Assembly (NCBI RefSeq): GCF_005503445.1
Contig: NZ_SCOH01000009.1
Location: forward strand, 62,001 to 126,000
DNA from: Chitinivorax sp. B
GTDB taxonomy: Bacteria; Pseudomonadota; Gammaproteobacteria; Burkholderiales; SCOH01
Reading direction: 5' to 3'
Length of the DNA: 64,000 nucleotides
The notes beneath the pieces are model-generated. The model made no database searches, was not told the DNA's origin, and saw only the letters and a list, made by a program, of their open reading frames with translations. Both the position numbers and the translations under genes were made by a program. Of the stretch, positions 1 to 8,700 are shown one piece after another (the stretch's first letter is position 1; each line of letters starts with the position of its first letter).

Positions 1-466
1 ACGCAACCCCGAACGCGAAGCTCGTTACAAATGGATAGGCCCGTTGGTGGTGGATGACATGACTTTATTCACCCGCATCGATCACACCATCGCCCTGCAT
101 GACTTGCAGGATGCCAAGCAATATCGGGTTGGTGGCTATATTGGGGATGCCTACACCAAGTATGTTGAAGCCCAAGGCGTGCCAGTCGAGATCTCCTCCC
201 ATAACCGGTTGAACTTGCGCAAATTGATGGCCAAACGTATTGACTTCTGGGTGGCTGGCAGTTTGAACGGACGTTGGCTTGCCAAGAAAGAGGGGCTCAG
301 TGACCGCATCAAGCCCGCGCTGCAATTTGGCAATCCCAGTGATGGTGCAATGTGGTTGGCCTGTCATCCTGCCACGGATCATGCCACGCTGGTCAAGTTG
401 GCTGAAGCCCTGAAGCAGGCACACGAGAATGGTAGTATCGACCAGATACTGCATCGCTATCGTTGA
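1..466 (+). CDS. Periplasmic amino-acid-type substrate-binding protein, C-terminal part (5' end outside window)
   Basis: The frame is open from the first bases of the window and ends in TGA at 466, so only about the last 154 residues are present. It looks like the second lobe and hinge return of a family 3 solute-binding protein (SBP_bac_3): a stretch reading VGGYIGDAYTKYVEAQGVPVE resembles the usual 'vgv..gs..e' start of the second lobe, and the tail GSIDQILHRY is the typical closing helix with a weakly conserved 'G.....i..ky'. Such proteins bind polar amino acids or related small molecules in the periplasm. No permease or ATPase gene follows. The histone-deacetylase gene begins only 10 bases downstream, so the two may be co-transcribed. 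The ligand cannot be inferred. Confidence 0.75.
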   Translation, partial: RNPEREARYKWIGPLVVDDMTLFTRIDHTIALHDLQDAKQYRVGGYIGDAYTKYVEAQGVPVEISSHNRLNLRKLMAKRIDFWVAGSLNGRWLAKKEGLSDRIKPALQFGNPSDGAMWLACHPATDHATLVKLAEALKQAHENGSIDQILHRYR

Positions 467-476
467 GTCTGTTTGT

Positions 477-1370
477 ATGGAGCTGTATTACACCGATCAT
501 TTTGTCCTGCCGCTACCAACCGGACATCGCTTCCCCATGAGCAAGTATGTGTTGTTACGCGATCAGATCAGTACCTTTGCAAGCACCCGTCTGCATGAAG
601 CCCCTGCAGCCAGTGACAACGAGCTGACCCTTGCCCACTCTTCGGATTATGTGCGAAGGGTTGTAGACGGAGCTCTGACTGCCAAGGAACAACGCGAAAT
701 TGGCTTCCCCTGGAGCCCGGAGATGGTCGAACGATCGCGACGATCGGCGGGCGCCACCATCGCAGCCTGCCGATCCGCCCTCTCGCACGGTTGTGGCGCC
801 AACCTTGCTGGCGGTACCCACCATGCCCATGTGGACAAAGGCAGCGGCTTTTGCGTATTCAACGATTCTGTGATTGCACCACGGGTACTACAACGCGAAG
901 GCCTGATCAGGCGAGCCTTGGTGGTGGATCTCGATGTGCATCAAGGTAACGGCACCGCCGCCATCCTACGACACGATCCCAGCATCTATACTTTTTCCGT
1001 GCATGGTAAAAAGAATTTTCCGTTCCGCAAGGAACCCAGCGATCGGGATATAGAGTTGGATGATGACACTGGTGATGAATTTTATCTTTCGGTACTGGCG
1101 ACGGCCTTGCCGCAAGTCATGGCAGCCGCTCGACCAGATCTGGTGATCTACTTGGCGGGTGCCGACCCGTTGGCCGCAGATCGGCTTGGCCGATTGTCGC
1201 TGAGCCTGGCCGGCTTGCGTGCACGTGACGAATTGGTGTTTCAGCAGTGTGATGCTGCCGGTGTGCCAATCGCCATCAGCATGGGTGGTGGTTATGCAGA
1301 GCCAATCGAACTGACAGTAGCGGCTCACACGCAGACCTTGCGCCACGCAGTTCAACGTTATTGTAGTTGA
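477..1370 (+). CDS. Histone deacetylase family protein (AcuC/HDAC-like amidohydrolase)
   Basis: A 297-residue zinc-dependent deacetylase-fold protein. Visible motifs are the paired histidines in GGTHHAHVDKGSGFC, the metal-site DLDVHQGNG, a second metal aspartate region at AGADPLAADRLG and the glycine-rich SMGGGYA near the C-terminus. Bacterial members remove acyl or acetyl groups from lysine side chains, polyamines or other small amides; the real substrate here is unknown. An in-frame ATG at 429 would overlap the upstream gene by 38 bases. I chose the ATG at 477 because it gives the usual family N-terminus (ELYYTDHF, then P.GHRFPM). It lies 10 bases after the binding-protein gene and 65 bases before a DUF2062 gene. 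Confidence 0.9.
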   Translation: MELYYTDHFVLPLPTGHRFPMSKYVLLRDQISTFASTRLHEAPAASDNELTLAHSSDYVRRVVDGALTAKEQREIGFPWSPEMVERSRRSAGATIAACRSALSHGCGANLAGGTHHAHVDKGSGFCVFNDSVIAPRVLQREGLIRRALVVDLDVHQGNGTAAILRHDPSIYTFSVHGKKNFPFRKEPSDRDIELDDDTGDEFYLSVLATALPQVMAAARPDLVIYLAGADPLAADRLGRLSLSLAGLRARDELVFQQCDAAGVPIAISMGGGYAEPIELTVAAHTQTLRHAVQRYCS

Positions 1371-1435
1371 TCGGTCATCGAGAACCTTTTGCCCACCCAG
1401 CAGTCTATCGGCTATTACTCTTTGTGGAGAACACA

Positions 1436-1921
1436 ATGAAGCGCTGGTTCCATCGTTGGCTTCCCACCCCGGAAAAGATTATGGAACAACGCTGGCTGGG
1501 CCCGGCACGACCTTATCTGGCCAGGCCGGAGTTATGGTATGTCAACCGCCGGGGCATGGCGATTGGACTGGCTGTCGGGTTGTTCATCGGTTTCGCCGTC
1601 CCGATCGCACAAATTGCACTTGCAGCCCTTGCAGCAATCTGGTTCCGTTATAACCTACCGGTTGCCGCCGCCGCCACGCTGATTACCAATCCGTTGACGG
1701 TTCCCCCCATCTATTTCAGTGCCTATCAGTTGGGTAGTTGGTTGATGCCAATGCAATCCTATGAGCAATGGTGGGCCAGCAAGGGAGGCGCTTTTGCAGT
1801 CGGGCTACTGACGATTGCACTATCGATGTCGTTATTGGGTTATCTAAGTGTACACGTGATGTGGCGCGGCTCCATTTTGCTGCGTTGGCGAGCTCGCCGC
1901 CGCCGGATGGGTTCAACTTGA
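1436..1921 (+). CDS. DUF2062 domain membrane protein
   Basis: 161 residues. The N-terminus is basic and soluble (MKRWFHRWLPTPEK), followed by a long hydrophobic region with about three to four membrane segments. The central motif of the family, ATLITNPLTVPPIYF, is present and very well conserved. The start at 1436 follows a purine-rich GTGGAGA about seven bases upstream; an upstream ATG at 1367 lacks such a signal and overlaps the preceding gene. DUF2062 proteins are found across proteobacteria, but I know of no established biochemical function. A strong hairpin just after the stop closes the transcription unit. Confidence 0.88.
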   Translation: MKRWFHRWLPTPEKIMEQRWLGPARPYLARPELWYVNRRGMAIGLAVGLFIGFAVPIAQIALAALAAIWFRYNLPVAAAATLITNPLTVPPIYFSAYQLGSWLMPMQSYEQWWASKGGAFAVGLLTIALSMSLLGYLSVHVMWRGSILLRWRARRRRMGST

Positions 1922-1932
1922 ACGGATTGAAA

Positions 1933-1955
1933 AAACGGGGGACATGCCCCCGTTT
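1933..1955. terminator. Bidirectional intrinsic terminator
   Basis: A perfect 9-bp stem (AAACGGGGG paired with CCCCCGTTT) around the loop ACATG, with A-rich sequence on the left and T-rich on the right. It lies between the convergent DUF2062 gene and the subtilase gene and can serve both. Confidence 0.8.
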
Positions 1956-1980
1956 GTCATCAATGCTTTGCTACCACAGC

Positions 1981-3789
1981 TTACCAGGTGAACTGGATGC
2001 TGTACTTGCCGCCAGCAGTCCCAACTCCACCACTGTAATACTTCACTGCGACATAGCGGACAACAGACCTAGTACCAGTATTGCTACCAGATACGGTGTC
2101 CGTTCTGCCTGCCCCTTGTTCACTGCTGGCCAGAAGCGTGCCGGTATCGCCATATAGATACAGATCGTAATCGGCCAATGGGCTGCCTGGTATCATGACC
2201 GACTTCAGGGTCTTACCCACCGGCAGGGTGACCTTGAAGTAGTCCACGTCACTGCTGCTGGCCATGGTGGCCGTCAGTGTCATACCGCTGCTGACAACAG
2301 TATTGGCAGTCGCCATGGTATTGTTGGATTCGATCTCACCAGCCGGCGGCTGTGTGGTGCCACCTCCCGCCGCGACCACGGCTGCATGGGCATCGACAAT
2401 GCCCGTGCCACATTGGGAGCAAGCCGCTGGGAAGGCGCGTGTCGTAGATCGTAATGTCGTTTCCACTTGGTCAGGCGTCAATGACGGATTCTTCGACAAC
2501 ATCAACGCCACTACACCGGCCACATGTGGTGTCGCCATCGATGTGCCTTGATAGAAATCATAGTTGTCGACACCGGGCCCGGTCATCCCGGTATTCAAGG
2601 TAGACAGAATGCCATTTGCGGCCGAACTACGCACATCCCCACCTGGTGCCGCAACGTCCACGACACTACCATAGTTCGAATAATAGGCCCGACCTCCGGA
2701 ACGATTGGTGGCGGCAACCGTGACCACCCCCTGGCAGTTGGCCGGGTTGGAATTGGCAGCATTCTGATTCTCGTTACCCGCCGCGACGATAACCACTGCA
2801 CCATTGGCCCGTGCGCTGTTGATGGCATTCTGGGTAGTAGTGTCGCATGCGCCTTCTCCACCCAATGACATGTTGATCACCCGCGCCTTGTTCGTATTGG
2901 CTGGCACGCCGCTGACAGCTCCACCTGCGGCCCAGATGATGGCGTCTGCAATATCTGAGGTATAGCCACCACACTTACCCAGCACCCGTAATGGCAACAC
3001 CTTGGCATTGAATGCAATCCCGGCCATACCACTACTGTTGTTGGATACGGCGGCAATCGTGCCAGCTACGTGAGTGCCATGCCAGCTTGATGATCGATCT
3101 TGTTTGGGTTTGCCGTTACCGCACTCGCCCGCCACCACAGCATCACCCGTGTCACGCGCATCGGCATCGCGACCATCACCATCGTTAGAGATTTCCATCT
3201 CTGAAATGAAGTCGTAGCCGCCGATCAGATTACCGGTCAAATCAGCATGTGGGCGATAACCTGTGTCGATGACCGCCACGGTTACCCCGCTGCCAGTAGC
3301 CAAATCCCAGGCTTGCGGCATGCGCATACCGCCGGTGGTCTCGAACAGATCCCATTGTTCGCTATAGCGGGCATCATTAGGTGTGAACAATGGTTTCATC
3401 ATCCGGTCAGGTTCGGCGTATTCGATGCTGGGATCTTGTGCTTTCATTTGCACCGCCAGCTTGTTCAGCTCATCCAGCGATGCCTTGCGGTCCAACTTCA
3501 TCACCTGTGCACCAGTGGCCGTCTGACGGAAATTCTTAAGATTGACACCAAACTGTTGACCTACCCGCTGTGCGGTCACCAGACGTTCAGCCATGGCGTT
3601 GACACGAGCGCCGCTTGCCATGGCCTGCAGCGGGGTAGTTTTGTATTTGACGATCATGCGATCGGTATGCGTGAGCGGTGTCGATTCCGTTACACCATCT
3701 GTCGCATATACCGATGCGGACAACACTGCGAGAACCAGTACAGCAGCCTGCTTGGGCATGTTGGCATGCCTCGAATACTTGCGCTTCAC
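1981..3789 (-). CDS. Secreted S8 family serine peptidase (subtilase) with propeptide and C-terminal PPC domain
   Basis: 602 residues from a GTG start preceded by a good AGGAGAG ribosome site. The order is: signal peptide (about 1-30, hydrophobic core AAVLVLAVLSASVYA), an inhibitor-like propeptide (about 40-130), the subtilisin catalytic domain with Asp in VAVIDTGYRPHADL (near 174), His in WHGTHVAGTIAA (near 237) and Ser in GTSMATPHVAG (near 416), and a C-terminal pre-peptidase (PPC) beta domain from about 490 that is usually cleaved after export. The enzyme should act outside the cell. The type II secretion operon at 8-15 kb is a plausible export route, though this is inference. Its upstream region carries two tight dyads. 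An internal ATG at codon 11 is the alternative start. Confidence 0.95.
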   Translation of the reverse strand: MKRKYSRHANMPKQAAVLVLAVLSASVYATDGVTESTPLTHTDRMIVKYKTTPLQAMASGARVNAMAERLVTAQRVGQQFGVNLKNFRQTATGAQVMKLDRKASLDELNKLAVQMKAQDPSIEYAEPDRMMKPLFTPNDARYSEQWDLFETTGGMRMPQAWDLATGSGVTVAVIDTGYRPHADLTGNLIGGYDFISEMEISNDGDGRDADARDTGDAVVAGECGNGKPKQDRSSSWHGTHVAGTIAAVSNNSSGMAGIAFNAKVLPLRVLGKCGGYTSDIADAIIWAAGGAVSGVPANTNKARVINMSLGGEGACDTTTQNAINSARANGAVVIVAAGNENQNAANSNPANCQGVVTVAATNRSGGRAYYSNYGSVVDVAAPGGDVRSSAANGILSTLNTGMTGPGVDNYDFYQGTSMATPHVAGVVALMLSKNPSLTPDQVETTLRSTTRAFPAACSQCGTGIVDAHAAVVAAGGGTTQPPAGEIESNNTMATANTVVSSGMTLTATMASSSDVDYFKVTLPVGKTLKSVMIPGSPLADYDLYLYGDTGTLLASSEQGAGRTDTVSGSNTGTRSVVRYVAVKYYSGGVGTAGGKYSIQFTW

Positions 3790-3945
3790 ATTACTCTCCT
3801 GTTTTGTTGTCGTTGCTTTATTTTCGCCCGATCAAATATGTAATGCTGTCACAGAAAAACTGACATTAACTTTATGTAACGACAGTACATTCAATAACGA
3901 GCAATTGCGATTATTCGGACAAACGGAAAGAAAATGCAAAGGTTT

Positions 3946-4003
3946 TTTATGTCACATAAATGTGCGGTATTGCACAAAACCAGCACTAATTTTGTGCAAC
4001 CGC
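3946..4003. promoter_or_regulatory. Two adjacent dyads upstream of the subtilase gene
   Basis: At 3946-3960 the DNA reads TTTATGT-C-ACATAAA, a perfect 7-bp palindrome around one base. At 3970-3999 TTGCACAAAA and TTTTGTGCAA form a perfect 10-bp inverted repeat with a 10-base loop, and GCGG/CCGC outside it extends the pairing past a two-base bulge. The region lies 157-214 bases upstream of the subtilase start and 37 bases after the MATE gene stop, so it could be an operator for the protease, a terminator hairpin for the MATE gene, or both. No T-run follows the larger hairpin on the minus strand, which argues against a plain terminator. Confidence 0.5.
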
Positions 4004-4039
4004 GAAAAATAGGTGATAAATATTGCTTGAAATCAGGAT

Positions 4040-5422
4040 TTAGGCAGTTGCACCAATTTGGACATTCGCATGAGTGCGACGGGCGTACTTCATCCATTTT
4101 TTTTGTTTCCAGCGCCGATACATGAGCATGCCGCGTAGCCATTCATCAAGAATCATGGCGACCCACACGCCGATCAGGCCAAAACCCAGATAGGTGCCGA
4201 ACAACCAGGCACCGAACACCATCACTCCCCACATTGAGACCATACCGATCAATGCCGGATAACGTGCGTCTCCCGCAGCGCGCAATGAACTGATCACGAC
4301 AATATTGAAAACGCGACCTGGCTCCAGAATCAAACCGATGCGCATCAGCATGGCCCCCGTGGCAATGACTACCGGGTCATCGGTGAAAAGGTGCAGTATC
4401 CAGGGTGATGCGATTGCTACCACGATCACCACCCCTATCGAGATGGCAAACCCAACCCGAAGACTGCGCAGCAACTGTCGATAGGCCTCGTCAAACAGCC
4501 CTGCTCCCACCAGTCGACCAATCAGAATTTCTGTCGCCAGCCCGATCGCCACCGTTGCCAGCACCACCAGCCACACCAATTGCATGGTGTAGGTTTGGGT
4601 GGCCAGCGCCTGCTCACCCATCCGAGCAGTAAACGCAGTCACCGTCATGAACGCCATCCACCAGCAGATGTTTTCACCTGCTGCTGGCAGGCCAATATGC
4701 AGGATACGCCCCAACCTTTCCCGATTGACCTGAAAGAAATCGGACGCCTTCAGCTTCAGATGGGTGCGATATTCCAACAGGACCCATAATGCAAGACAGG
4801 CCAACAGCCGGCTGATGACCGTGGACAAAGCCACACCCACGACCCCCATCTTCGGCGCACCTAATAAGCCGAACAACAAAATCATGTTACCGATGACGTT
4901 GACTACGTTCTGCCCCAACGTCACCACCATGGCATCGCGGGTATGACCGTGGGCACGCAAAACTGCGGAAATCGCGAGATTGATGGACTCCAGAAACAAA
5001 GTACCACCCATCAGACTGAGAAAAGGGACGGCATATTGCAACAGCGTATCCGATAGTTGCACCAGCCGCAGCAGGGGCTCGGCCAAGCAATACACACCAA
5101 TACTGATCAATAACCCCAGCCAGGTGTTGACGCTGATGGCCGTGGCTGCCACTCGTTCGGCGCCTTCCTTATCCCTGGCCCCCAGATGATGGGTCACCAC
5201 AACACTACAGCCCATACTGACAAAACCGAACAGCACCAGGAAAAACGCAACGAACTGGTTCGCCGAACCAAGTGCCGCCACTGCATGGTCAGAAATGTGA
5301 CTGACCATGAAGGTGTCCACCATGCCAACAGTCAGGTGTAACGCCTGTTCGACAAAAATAGGCCATGCCAGCGCGATCAGGGAGGGTGGCGCAACTTGAG
5401 ATTGATTGTGAGAATGGGTCAT
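4040..5422 (-). CDS. MATE family multidrug/toxin exporter
   Basis: 460 residues with about twelve hydrophobic membrane segments in two related halves. The N-terminal half begins LIALAWPIFVEQALHLTVGM followed by VDTFMVS, the classic MATE opening (P.....q......vDt..vg). MATE proteins export cationic drugs and metabolites using a sodium or proton gradient. I start at the ATG at 5422; an in-frame ATG 14 codons earlier adds a charged, unconserved leader. The tail is basic. No regulator is adjacent; the gene stands alone between the subtilase gene and the 448-base gap before the HPt/HD-GYP gene. The substrate is unknown. Confidence 0.92.
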   Translation of the reverse strand: MTHSHNQSQVAPPSLIALAWPIFVEQALHLTVGMVDTFMVSHISDHAVAALGSANQFVAFFLVLFGFVSMGCSVVVTHHLGARDKEGAERVAATAISVNTWLGLLISIGVYCLAEPLLRLVQLSDTLLQYAVPFLSLMGGTLFLESINLAISAVLRAHGHTRDAMVVTLGQNVVNVIGNMILLFGLLGAPKMGVVGVALSTVISRLLACLALWVLLEYRTHLKLKASDFFQVNRERLGRILHIGLPAAGENICWWMAFMTVTAFTARMGEQALATQTYTMQLVWLVVLATVAIGLATEILIGRLVGAGLFDEAYRQLLRSLRVGFAISIGVVIVVAIASPWILHLFTDDPVVIATGAMLMRIGLILEPGRVFNIVVISSLRAAGDARYPALIGMVSMWGVMVFGAWLFGTYLGFGLIGVWVAMILDEWLRGMLMYRRWKQKKWMKYARRTHANVQIGATA

Positions 5423-5870
5423 CAAATGTCTACTAAAACAAACAGCCCACTGTCGACGGGACAATGGGACGTCGTCGATGGGGACAGCTGGCCAATGCCA
5501 ACGTGTCAGAATGTGCCATCGGGATCAGCCGAAGTGGCACCAGGAAAAGGATTGAGAGCCGAACAGGATCAAGAGCAGGAGCAGGCCAGCCATTCCGATC
5601 AAGATAGCGCTGTCCAATCGACGCCCAGGCTGTGCTTTTCAACACAGGTCATGACAGCACACACCTCATACTCAGCACCAACAACTTGCTTTGAAATCGA
5701 ATTCACCAAGCAGGATTGTAAGCAATTGGCATGATGTAGCCAAATTGTAGTCAGCAAATATATGTTTCAACTCGCCAATCAAGCCCCCAGCCTCCAATCC
5801 AATCCGGATTTGCATAACGGCAGCCAACATACCAAACTGAATTTGCCAAGTCTTTTCTGGAAAACCTGCC
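5423..5870. other. Intergenic region, 448 bases, between the divergent MATE and HPt/HD-GYP genes
   Basis: It must carry promoters for both flanking genes, but I see no clear consensus. Its only possible coding signal is a very short hydrophobic frame on the minus strand (5525-5617, at most 30 codons from a TTG, 22 from an ATG), which has no convincing ribosome site. Longer frames across the region have no recognisable protein features. Confidence 0.5.
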
Positions 5871-7004
5871 ATGATCGACCAGAATCTTAAGGCCCAGCTT
5901 GCCGAACTGAATCCAGATGCACTTCAGGATTATCGGGAGGCTTTCGAAGAAACGCAGAATGAGATTGAGCGGCATGTCAACCTGCTGTTACGCAACCCAA
6001 ACGACAACAGCCATATTCATACCTTGTTTCGCGGATTGCATACTCTGAAAAGCAACGCCGCCATGTGCCGGCTGCAATTTCTAGTGGATTTTGCCCATCC
6101 GCTCGAAGACGTGATGGGTGCAGTGCGGTCCTGCGCACTGAATTTCACACCCGCCTTGGCTGAGGTCTTGTTGCTGGGTGTCGACCGATTAAAGCAAGCC
6201 GCCGATGCTGCCGCTGCTCGCAAATCGTTGGATGGACTGGATCTGGTCAAGATTGAAAACGGGTTACGCACCCTGTCTCGCACCCCACCACAACAGGCGG
6301 ATGAGATTGCAACCAAGCTGATTCACTTATTGAGCGGCCATGAAGCCGCCGCCGTAACAGCCGGTGCAACCCCTACCACAGCAGCACCTGTCACAGCGAT
6401 GTCGGTGCTGGGCACAGCCAGTGATCATCCCGCCAAAGCCGACCTGCAATATTTCTGGCGATTGGCCATGCTGACCGAGCGCCGCTCACCCTTTTGGGAA
6501 AATCGTACCAGTCGATTACTACCACTCGCCCTGGACACCAATCTAGCCGCCGGCAATCTTGTCGACCCCATACAACTGGAGTGTGCTATCTATATGCACG
6601 ATGTCGGCATGGCCTTCCTGTCGGAAGCCATCTGGTCCAAACAAGGCAAGCTGACTGAAATGGAATGGCGCGAAATGCGTACCCATCCGGTATTAGCGGC
6701 AGAAATGCTACGCCGCATGCCTGGTTGGGAGCTTGCAGCAAGAATGGTAGTCGAACACCACGAACGGGTCGATGGTAACGGGTACCCACATGGACTAAAA
6801 GGCGAGCAGATCAGCAAGGGCGCACAATTGCTGGCGATTGTCGATGCATTTGAAGCCATGACCCATGAGCGGGGTGATCGTTACCACAAGCGTTCAGTAT
6901 TGCGTGCCATTACCGAAATCAATGCCTGCGATGGGCAATTCGCCCATGATTGGACCCCTGCCTTCAATCAGATCGTGCGGCGCCTGCTGGAAACTGGCGC
7001 CTGA
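5871..7004 (+). CDS. HPt domain fused to HD-GYP cyclic-di-GMP phosphodiesterase-like domain
   Basis: 377 residues. Residues 1-110 are a helical histidine-phosphotransfer (HPt) domain: the segment FRGLHTLKSNAAM places a candidate phospho-accepting His at position 57. A low-complexity Ala/Thr linker (about 155-185) leads to an HD-GYP domain: HD at about 243-244 in YMHDVGMAF, the THP histidine, the HHE pair and the signature DGNGYPHG near 303, then VDAFEAMT. HD-GYP proteins hydrolyse cyclic di-GMP. The usual HDxGK motif here reads HDVGM, with the lysine replaced by methionine, so activity is uncertain. The architecture suggests a phosphorelay output controlling cyclic di-GMP. No kinase is adjacent. 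Confidence 0.88.
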   Translation: MIDQNLKAQLAELNPDALQDYREAFEETQNEIERHVNLLLRNPNDNSHIHTLFRGLHTLKSNAAMCRLQFLVDFAHPLEDVMGAVRSCALNFTPALAEVLLLGVDRLKQAADAAAARKSLDGLDLVKIENGLRTLSRTPPQQADEIATKLIHLLSGHEAAAVTAGATPTTAAPVTAMSVLGTASDHPAKADLQYFWRLAMLTERRSPFWENRTSRLLPLALDTNLAAGNLVDPIQLECAIYMHDVGMAFLSEAIWSKQGKLTEMEWREMRTHPVLAAEMLRRMPGWELAARMVVEHHERVDGNGYPHGLKGEQISKGAQLLAIVDAFEAMTHERGDRYHKRSVLRAITEINACDGQFAHDWTPAFNQIVRRLLETGA

Positions 7005-7013
7005 AGCCCGATC

Positions 7014-7913
7014 TCAGCCGGCCCCTTCTCGTATGGTCATGATGGCGGTATGGGTCTCGCCACCTTGCAAGGTCAAGGTGTTTTCCGCTGTATTGCCACA
7101 TTCCACACACAGCATGTGGCGGTAGTCCTCCGCTTGCATATCAGCAATTTGAGCAGCCTTGACCTGCCATGGGTTCCAGATGATGGTGCTGTCACACCCT
7201 TGAGCTGAAATATCGATCTGGTGCGCCGCAGCTTGATCGATAATGTGGAACGGCCCCGTCGTATTCAGATACACGCGATCCACCTCATCGCTGAAACGCA
7301 CCGGTCCGGCCTGCTGTTTGCGCACCATGTCATCGACCTTGTCCAGATATTGTGCGCCATCCAGTCCATCGACCACGACTTGATCAATATCCTGCACCGG
7401 GAAATAGCTATGCAGCGCGAAGCTCATGGCAACCGGCTGATCATCGCGATTTTTTACGCTGAATTGCATCTGACATTCACCCCCCAATCGCATGATCAAC
7501 TGAGCAGCAAAAGCATGCGGCCATAACATTCGAGTCTGGACGTCGTCCACCAGGGTGAAGACCAGTGTCACCGATTCGTCATCACCAGTTGCCTCCTCCA
7601 ATTTCCATGGTGTGGTACGGGCGAATCCATGCGCAGGCAATTGCGGGTTCGACGAATGTGGGCCAAACCAAGGCCAGCATAGTGGAATACCGCCGCGAAT
7701 CGCCTTGCCTGGACGGAATTGTGCCCGCGATGACAACCATAGCAAAGGGGGTCGACCTACAGGCTGAAAGGCCAGGAGTTGCGCGCCTTGCAAGGCCACT
7801 TTGGCCGTAAAACGCGGATGGTCGATATCAATCAACCCCAAACCGGCGTCAGACATTGAAAAACATACACCTGGAAAGGTTTCAAGAAAGGGGTGGGGAT
7901 GCGATGATGTCAT
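7014..7913 (-). CDS. yeaD: D-hexose-6-phosphate mutarotase (aldose 1-epimerase family, YeaD-like)
   Basis: 299 residues of beta-rich galactose-mutarotase fold. The family features visible are RGGIPLCWPWFG near residue 75 (the phosphate-contacting region of YeaD-type enzymes), HGFARTTPW, the catalytic-site histidine in FALHSYFPVQDI near 165 and the glutamate in HMLCVECGN near 265. These enzymes interconvert alpha and beta anomers of glucose-6-phosphate and related sugars in the cytoplasm. The gene converges with the HPt/HD-GYP gene (9 bases apart) and lies 58 bases after gspN. A hairpin separates it from the gsp operon, so it probably has its own promoter or depends on read-through. Confidence 0.88.
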   Translation of the reverse strand: MTSSHPHPFLETFPGVCFSMSDAGLGLIDIDHPRFTAKVALQGAQLLAFQPVGRPPLLWLSSRAQFRPGKAIRGGIPLCWPWFGPHSSNPQLPAHGFARTTPWKLEEATGDDESVTLVFTLVDDVQTRMLWPHAFAAQLIMRLGGECQMQFSVKNRDDQPVAMSFALHSYFPVQDIDQVVVDGLDGAQYLDKVDDMVRKQQAGPVRFSDEVDRVYLNTTGPFHIIDQAAAHQIDISAQGCDSTIIWNPWQVKAAQIADMQAEDYRHMLCVECGNTAENTLTLQGGETHTAIMTIREGAG

Positions 7914-7936
7914 ATCGACCTTGTGATTTGAAGAAG

Positions 7937-7965
7937 GCCACCCGTGCCACTGGTGCGCAGGTGGC
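7937..7965 (-). terminator. Hairpin after gspN, possible end of the gsp operon
   Basis: GCCACC at 7937-7942 pairs with GGTGGC at 7960-7965. On the minus strand the stem is followed by CTTCTTC, a weak pyrimidine tail. It sits directly after the gspN stop. Confidence 0.4.
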
Positions 7966-7971
7966 GCACGT

Positions 7972-8700
7972 CTATTTCATCGATGTATTGAGATGATAGG
8001 TGCCATCCGCTGCCGGCTGTCCAGCTATCGACAACAACGGACGCAATACCTCTGCTTGCGATGGCTCTGGCCGTAACTGAAGGCGGATCGACAAGCCCTC
8101 CTTTTGCGACCAGGTCCCATCACCATTGACCTGCAACGCACCGGATAAAGTGGTCACCTTGCCGGCAAAACCACGTGGGCCAGCGTTGGCTACCAATTGG
8201 TAATCCCCCAGTACGGGCAATGACACCATGTTCGATGATGCCTGATGCCATTCAACAGTCAAATCCCCCTGGGCTTTACCACTGTCCCATTCAAAATGCT
8301 GAGCAGCCAGTACACCTTGCCCATTCAACTGATACTGCTGAACAGGTTTTACAAATTTACCCAGCACGGCCAACGGCACAGTCAATCGGGTATCGCGTAG
8401 TTGGATTTGATTGCGATTGGCCACCACATTGGCCTTGCCTTCTGACATGGTCAGCTCGATACCAACCCGACCAGTCAATAAACGCAAGACGGATAAGGAC
8501 CATTCCATCTTATTGGCCAGTGGCAAACCATCGAATGCCACTCGCTCAACCCGGCCTCGCCAGACGCTACCGCTCAGCCCCACCAGCTCAATACGGCCCG
8601 GTATGGTTTTATCGAATACCACTGGTAACACACTGGCTGGAATGGTGGCCAACAGAAACAACAGGTACAGCAGGATGACCCCGAGGATCGTCCGGATCAT
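7972..8700 (-). CDS. gspN: Type II secretion system protein N
   Basis: 242 residues, with one N-terminal membrane segment (about 5-25, TILGVILLYLLFLLATIPAS) and a periplasmic beta-rich remainder. The pattern LVGLSGSVWRGRVERV near residue 40 is typical of GspN (the 'G..GslW.G.a' motif). GspN is an accessory, often dispensable, inner-membrane part of the Gsp secretion machine. Its ATG overlaps the gspM stop by four bases (ATGA), so translation is probably coupled. It is the last gene of the operon. Confidence 0.88.
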   Translation of the reverse strand: MIRTILGVILLYLLFLLATIPASVLPVVFDKTIPGRIELVGLSGSVWRGRVERVAFDGLPLANKMEWSLSVLRLLTGRVGIELTMSEGKANVVANRNQIQLRDTRLTVPLAVLGKFVKPVQQYQLNGQGVLAAQHFEWDSGKAQGDLTVEWHQASSNMVSLPVLGDYQLVANAGPRGFAGKVTTLSGALQVNGDGTWSQKEGLSIRLQLRPEPSQAEVLRPLLSIAGQPAADGTYHLNTSMK

